From an uncultured Prevotellaceae bacterium (lineage in GTDB: Bacteria > Bacteroidota > Bacteroidia > Bacteroidales > Bacteroidaceae), in the NCBI GenBank assembly GCA_902775075.1, contig CACYKX010000171.1, forward strand, positions 1 through 9,663: DNA of 9,663 bases, in the 5' to 3' direction. The position numbers and the translations under genes are program-made. This document shows, piece after piece, positions 6,399 to 9,663 of this stretch. Each line of letters starts with the position of its first letter. Position 1 is the stretch's first letter. Under the pieces are notes generated by a model. That model was not told the origin of the DNA. It searched no databases and worked only from the letters and a program-made list of their open reading frames with translations.

Positions 6399-7643
6399 TT
6401 ATTCATCTCTCATGGCATCTACCGGTTTGATGCTCATCGCACGAAATGCTGGGGCTAATCCTGCGAATACGCCCAACATGCCGATAAATACCGTGGCTGC
6501 AAGTGCTGTCCAAAACTGCACTTGGAAATGGGCCGCAAGGATGCCATCGCTCGTGGTTCCCATCTCCAACATCTGTAGGATGATGACGGCAAAGAGGATG
6601 CCGCTCATTCCCGCTACTATGGTAAGCACAATACTCTCACTGATAATCTGGGAGAGTATCATCAGAGGGGTAGCTCCGATAGCGCGGCGAATTCCTATCT
6701 CTGTGGTGCGCTCACGAACTGTTACCATCATGATGTTGCTCACGCCAATGGCACCGGCCAACAGAGTTCCGATTCCTACCAACAAGATTAGGAAGTTGAC
6801 ACCTTTGAAAAGACTATCAACAACACCAAAGAGGAGTTCGGTATTGAAAATAGATATTGCTTTTTCATCAGTGGGATCTACATGATGTTCTCTGCCGATT
6901 ACGGCACGAATCTGAGGTGTCAACTTACTAATGCTGTTACCGGGTTTACAGGTCATACTTATCATATCGAGATCATTACCCATATTATATGCCTGTTGCA
7001 TCACTGTGATTGGAATCACAATACTCGACTCCGTTCTTCCATTAATCTGAATACCTCCGGAACTATAATCAACACCTACAATACTGTAATATACGGAGTC
7101 TACTCGGACAGATTGACCACATGGGTCACCTCCACCGGGGAACAAGGTCTTATAAACCTTTTTTCCTAACACGCATACTTTACGGTGCTGTGCTATATCC
7201 ATCTCGTTGAGGTATCGCCCATAATAGATCTTTGGTTCTGACACCTTTGCATATTCCGGAAGCAATCCCTTCACGGTACAATCTGATTTGCGATCTCCAA
7301 GGTAGGCTTTTCCGTCCCATCTGGAGACAAGAGGAGAGACGACGTCTAATCCTGGCACCTGTGTCTTGAGACGCTCTACATCACCATAGTTCAAACTCCA
7401 CGTACGTCCTTTTCTGAATCCCGCATACGGTTTTGTGGTAGGTTGTCCCCACACCATACCCGAGTTGGTAGCAAACCCCTCGAAATTGCTTGTCAGCATT
7501 TCCTTGGTACCATTGCCACCACCGATGAGGAATACAAGCATAAAAACTCCCCAGAAGATACCAAACCCGGTAAGAAACGATCGCATCTTATTACGGGTCA
7601 GCGTATCTAATATCTCTTTATATGTATCTATATCTATCTTCAT
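6399..7643 (-). CDS. MacB/FtsX-family ABC transporter permease, second copy
   Basis: Inner-membrane permease of a MacB-like mechanotransmission exporter, 414 residues without a fused ATPase. Topology is typical: TM1 about 22-43, a large extracytoplasmic MacB_PCD domain about 44-282, then TM2 283-308, TM3 329-358 and TM4 376-398. The cytoplasmic coupling segment VRERTTEIGIRRAIGA (309-324) and the C-terminal SIKPVDAMRDE are family hallmarks. The extracytoplasmic domain holds four cysteines (122, 157, 175, 232), unlike the neighbouring permease with one there. It is paralogous to the upstream permease: both have RNKMRS/HNKLRT-type starts, a DPTDE motif (256-260 here) before TM2, and the ERT-E-GIR-AIGA box. 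The ATG shares one base with the upstream stop (TAATG), indicating translational coupling. The two permeases probably form a heterodimer served by the single ATPase, since no other ATPase gene is visible. Confidence 0.93.
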   Translation of the reverse strand: MKIDIDTYKEILDTLTRNKMRSFLTGFGIFWGVFMLVFLIGGGNGTKEMLTSNFEGFATNSGMVWGQPTTKPYAGFRKGRTWSLNYGDVERLKTQVPGLDVVSPLVSRWDGKAYLGDRKSDCTVKGLLPEYAKVSEPKIYYGRYLNEMDIAQHRKVCVLGKKVYKTLFPGGGDPCGQSVRVDSVYYSIVGVDYSSGGIQINGRTESSIVIPITVMQQAYNMGNDLDMISMTCKPGNSISKLTPQIRAVIGREHHVDPTDEKAISIFNTELLFGVVDSLFKGVNFLILLVGIGTLLAGAIGVSNIMMVTVRERTTEIGIRRAIGATPLMILSQIISESIVLTIVAGMSGILFAVIILQMLEMGTTSDGILAAHFQVQFWTALAATVFIGMLGVFAGLAPAFRAMSIKPVDAMRDE

Positions 7644-8914
7644 TATTCTGCCCTTAATGCTTCGATTGGTCTGATTTTAGCTGCTTTACGTGCAGGAAGT
7701 ATTCCCGCGATGGTTCCCGCAATGATCATAACAAAGGTGGCTCCTATGCAGGTCCCTAATCCTACTGTCGGATCAACAAACAAAGTAGCCTTGAACAATC
7801 CGGAATCTATCACCTGATGACCGAGTGTGGCATCCATGTACAGATTGGCCATCATTCCTAAAACCATTCCTATATATCCAAAAAATGTGGTTATCACGAT
7901 ACTCTCTGTGATGATAAGTCGGAGTATGCTCAATGGCTTTGCTCCTATCGCCTTACGAATGCCAAACTCTCGTGTGCGCTCCTTGACGGTTATCAACATG
8001 ATATTTCCTACACCTACAACTCCACTCAATAGGGTAAGCAATCCTATCACCCAAAGTGCTGTACGGATAATGGTGCTTCCTTGTTGCATCTGGAGCATCT
8101 GGGTGAACCCATTACTTATCCAAAGTGCGTCTTCATCGGTAGGATCAGCACCATGCAACTTATTGATCGTTGCCTTATAGCTTTTCTCCCAGTCATCATT
8201 CTCTTTCTCTGAGTTCAGTCCGTGAAACGTAAACACGAGGTTACCGGCCTTGTCACCTTTATTATATAAGGTTCGGATGGTGTTATAAGCCGTATAGATC
8301 GTGCCCGACGACATACCATTCATCTTGTCTTCGTAAAGACCTACCACCTCGAACGACATATCATCTACATCAACATGTTTACCGATAATGCCATCTATAT
8401 TGTTGTTGCCCATCAATTCTTTGGCTTGAGTATTACTCATGACGAGAACCTTTCGGCGTTCTTGATTGTCGATTTCATTAATAAAACGACCGGCACACAT
8501 ATTCATCTTGTTAATCTGTCCATAGTTGGGATATACACCATCAAGGGAGGCACTAAGATAGTTTTCACCAAGAGTGAAGGTGAGACTGCTCTGCGAAATT
8601 TCCGCACCCATATCATCATCATCTACCACATCACCAAAATTTTTCTTTGTAGTTCGGAAATCTTCATCTCGCAACTCTATTTCCCTACCTTTGTCATAGC
8701 CGTTATATGCCTTACTGGTATAACCACCATATACCGTCATCGAATTATCCACATTCGAATCATTATTCTTCTCGTTGGCGTTTATCAACCCATTGCCTGC
8801 TCCGAGAAGAACGATAAGCATAAAGATACCCCAAGCCACGGAGAAACCCGTAAGAGCGGTTCTCAACTTATTGTGACGAGCGGTCGACCATATTTCATCT
8901 ATTAAGTCTTTCAT
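7643..8914 (-). CDS. MacB/FtsX-family ABC transporter permease, first copy
   Basis: Inner-membrane permease, 423 residues. TM1 is about 20-40, followed by an extracytoplasmic MacB_PCD-type domain (about 41-284), TM2 285-310, TM3 331-358 and TM4 384-406. The FtsX-type coupling segment is VKERTREFGIRKAIGA (310-325), and the C-terminus AAKIRPIEALRAE is standard for the family. The outer domain carries an acidic run DDDD (98-101), encoded by a (GAT)4 triplet run, and shares the DPTDE motif (257-261) with the downstream paralogue. There is one extracytoplasmic cysteine (140) and one in TM4 (389). The start ATG lies 2 bp after the ATPase stop and the gene overlaps the next permease by one base. That packing indicates coupled synthesis of the three core parts. 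The pump could export a peptide, lipid or toxic compound; nothing here decides which. Confidence 0.93.
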   Translation of the reverse strand: MKDLIDEIWSTARHNKLRTALTGFSVAWGIFMLIVLLGAGNGLINANEKNNDSNVDNSMTVYGGYTSKAYNGYDKGREIELRDEDFRTTKKNFGDVVDDDDMGAEISQSSLTFTLGENYLSASLDGVYPNYGQINKMNMCAGRFINEIDNQERRKVLVMSNTQAKELMGNNNIDGIIGKHVDVDDMSFEVVGLYEDKMNGMSSGTIYTAYNTIRTLYNKGDKAGNLVFTFHGLNSEKENDDWEKSYKATINKLHGADPTDEDALWISNGFTQMLQMQQGSTIIRTALWVIGLLTLLSGVVGVGNIMLITVKERTREFGIRKAIGAKPLSILRLIITESIVITTFFGYIGMVLGMMANLYMDATLGHQVIDSGLFKATLFVDPTVGLGTCIGATFVMIIAGTIAGILPARKAAKIRPIEALRAE

Positions 8915-8916
8915 AA

Positions 8917-9642
8917 CTATTTCATAACGCCGTTGATACCAAATGGAGAAGCATGATGATCGAAATTTTCTTCGATGTTCTCAATGATACCATCCTTGAT
9001 ATGCACAATCTTATTGGTTTCATTAGCCACACCACTTTCATGGGTAACGACAATAATTGTCTTGTGTTCCTCTGCATTCAGTTTTTTTAGTAATTGCATC
9101 ACCTCAACACTCGTCTTACTATCGAGAGCACCTGTCGGCTCATCGGCAAGGATGATCTTCGGTTGGGTAATCAATGCACGGGCTATTGCCACACGCTGCT
9201 TTTGTCCACCGGACATCTCATTAGGATAATGCTCTGCCCAAGGCAACAGACCTAATCGATCGAGATAATCCAAAGCCATCTGGTGGCGCTTCTTCCTATT
9301 TACTCCCTGATAGAAAAGAGGTAACTCTACATTCTCTACGGCAGTCTTAAAACCTATCAGATTAAAACTCTGAAAGATGAAGCCTATCAGATGGTTACGA
9401 TACTCGGCAGCTTTCGTTTCACTTAGGTTCTTAATCAATGTATTATCGAGGATATATTCCCCTTCATCATAATTATCGAGAATTCCTAAGATATTGAGCA
9501 GGGTGGACTTTCCTGATCCGGATGCTCCCATGATAGAGACAAACTCCCCCTCCTCGATATCCAAACTAATACCTTTCAGGACGTGTAGTGGTTGTGCACC
9601 AAAATATGTCTTATTGACATTGGATAGATGTAGTAAGCTCAT
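8917..9642 (-). CDS. ABC transporter ATP-binding protein, MacB/LolD type
   Basis: Cytoplasmic ATPase that powers the two adjacent permeases. It has 241 residues, complete for a stand-alone nucleotide-binding domain. Walker A is GASGSGKS (39-46), the Q-loop has Gln91 in FQSFNL, the signature is MSGGQKQR (143-150), Walker B is IILADEP (163-169) with catalytic Glu168, the D-loop is GALD, and the switch His is 201 (VTHES). Spacing and motif wording match the LolD/MacB/FtsE subgroup. The start ATG lies 21 bp from the window end and gives an N-terminus (MSLLHLSNVNKTY) typical of the family. It is the first gene of the visible minus-strand operon. The promoter, and any gene further upstream such as a TolC-like channel, would lie outside. 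The next gene follows after 2 bp. Confidence 0.95.
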   Translation of the reverse strand: MSLLHLSNVNKTYFGAQPLHVLKGISLDIEEGEFVSIMGASGSGKSTLLNILGILDNYDEGEYILDNTLIKNLSETKAAEYRNHLIGFIFQSFNLIGFKTAVENVELPLFYQGVNRKKRHQMALDYLDRLGLLPWAEHYPNEMSGGQKQRVAIARALITQPKIILADEPTGALDSKTSVEVMQLLKKLNAEEHKTIIVVTHESGVANETNKIVHIKDGIIENIEENFDHHASPFGINGVMK

Positions 9643-9663
9643 CTTTAATATTACATTTAAGTT

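Noticed and set aside
8612..8623. Four-copy ATC triplet run as a phase-variable microsatellite
   Set aside because: It has only four units and a length change would stay in frame. It simply encodes an Asp run in the permease outer domain.
8375..8905. 176-codon plus-strand open frame opposite the first permease
   Set aside because: It is antisense to a clear MacB-type gene, has no recognisable domain, promoter or neighbours, and reads like a shadow of the real frame.
1..9663. CRISPR array, tRNA or rRNA gene, insertion sequence or phage attachment site
   Set aside because: No spaced direct repeats, cloverleaf-like sequence, transposase or integrase motifs, or terminal inverted repeats were seen; nearly all the sequence is accounted for by eight ordinary genes.

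Overview
The window looks like chromosomal DNA from a member of the Bacteroidota, most likely a gut or rumen Prevotella/Segatella-type organism. The reasons are a TAnnTTTG promoter element instead of a sigma70-type -10 box, AT-rich leaders without Shine-Dalgarno sequences, secreted plant-polysaccharide hydrolases, and a C-terminal GQR...GIYI...GKK tail of the kind common on secreted Prevotella proteins. Base composition and codon use look even throughout by eye. No transposase, integrase, tRNA, rRNA or CRISPR array was seen.

Left half (1-4572, + strand): carbohydrate degradation. The window opens inside a GH13 alpha-amylase gene (1-1440). It carries all the catalytic residues, a C-terminal starch-binding module and a probable secretion tail, and is followed by a strong hairpin terminator (1473-1505). 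A recognisable promoter (about 1555-1587) then drives a two-gene unit: a GH9 endo-beta-glucanase (1617-3341) and, 34 bp downstream, a GH53 endo-beta-1,4-galactanase lipoprotein (3376-4572). Together the three enzymes would attack starch, a beta-1,4-glucan-type backbone and pectic galactan. No SusC/SusD pair, regulator or exo-acting glycosidase is present in the window.

Right half (4670-9642, - strand): a five-gene operon read towards the left. The order is MacB/LolD-type ABC ATPase, first MacB/FtsX-type permease, second paralogous permease, MacA/HlyD-type membrane fusion protein, then a periplasmic TlpA-like thioredoxin with a CPDC site. Spacings are 2 bp, a 1-nt TAATG overlap, 25 bp and 24 bp, so co-transcription is very likely. 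The ATPase, two permeases and adaptor form a tripartite-type efflux or export pump that needs a TolC-like outer-membrane channel. The adaptor keeps the R/L/S TolC-docking residues, but no channel gene is visible. The thioredoxin at the end of the operon, together with four cysteines in the extracytoplasmic domain of the second permease, suggests a possible redox link.

The two halves converge on a bidirectional hairpin terminator at 4601-4645. Most of the window is recognisable biology. The points most worth a second look are the exact 12-bp in-frame duplication in the GH9 gene, the thioredoxin-plus-cysteine-rich-permease arrangement, the heterodimeric permease design, and the palindrome and mini-ORF around the GH9 promoter.
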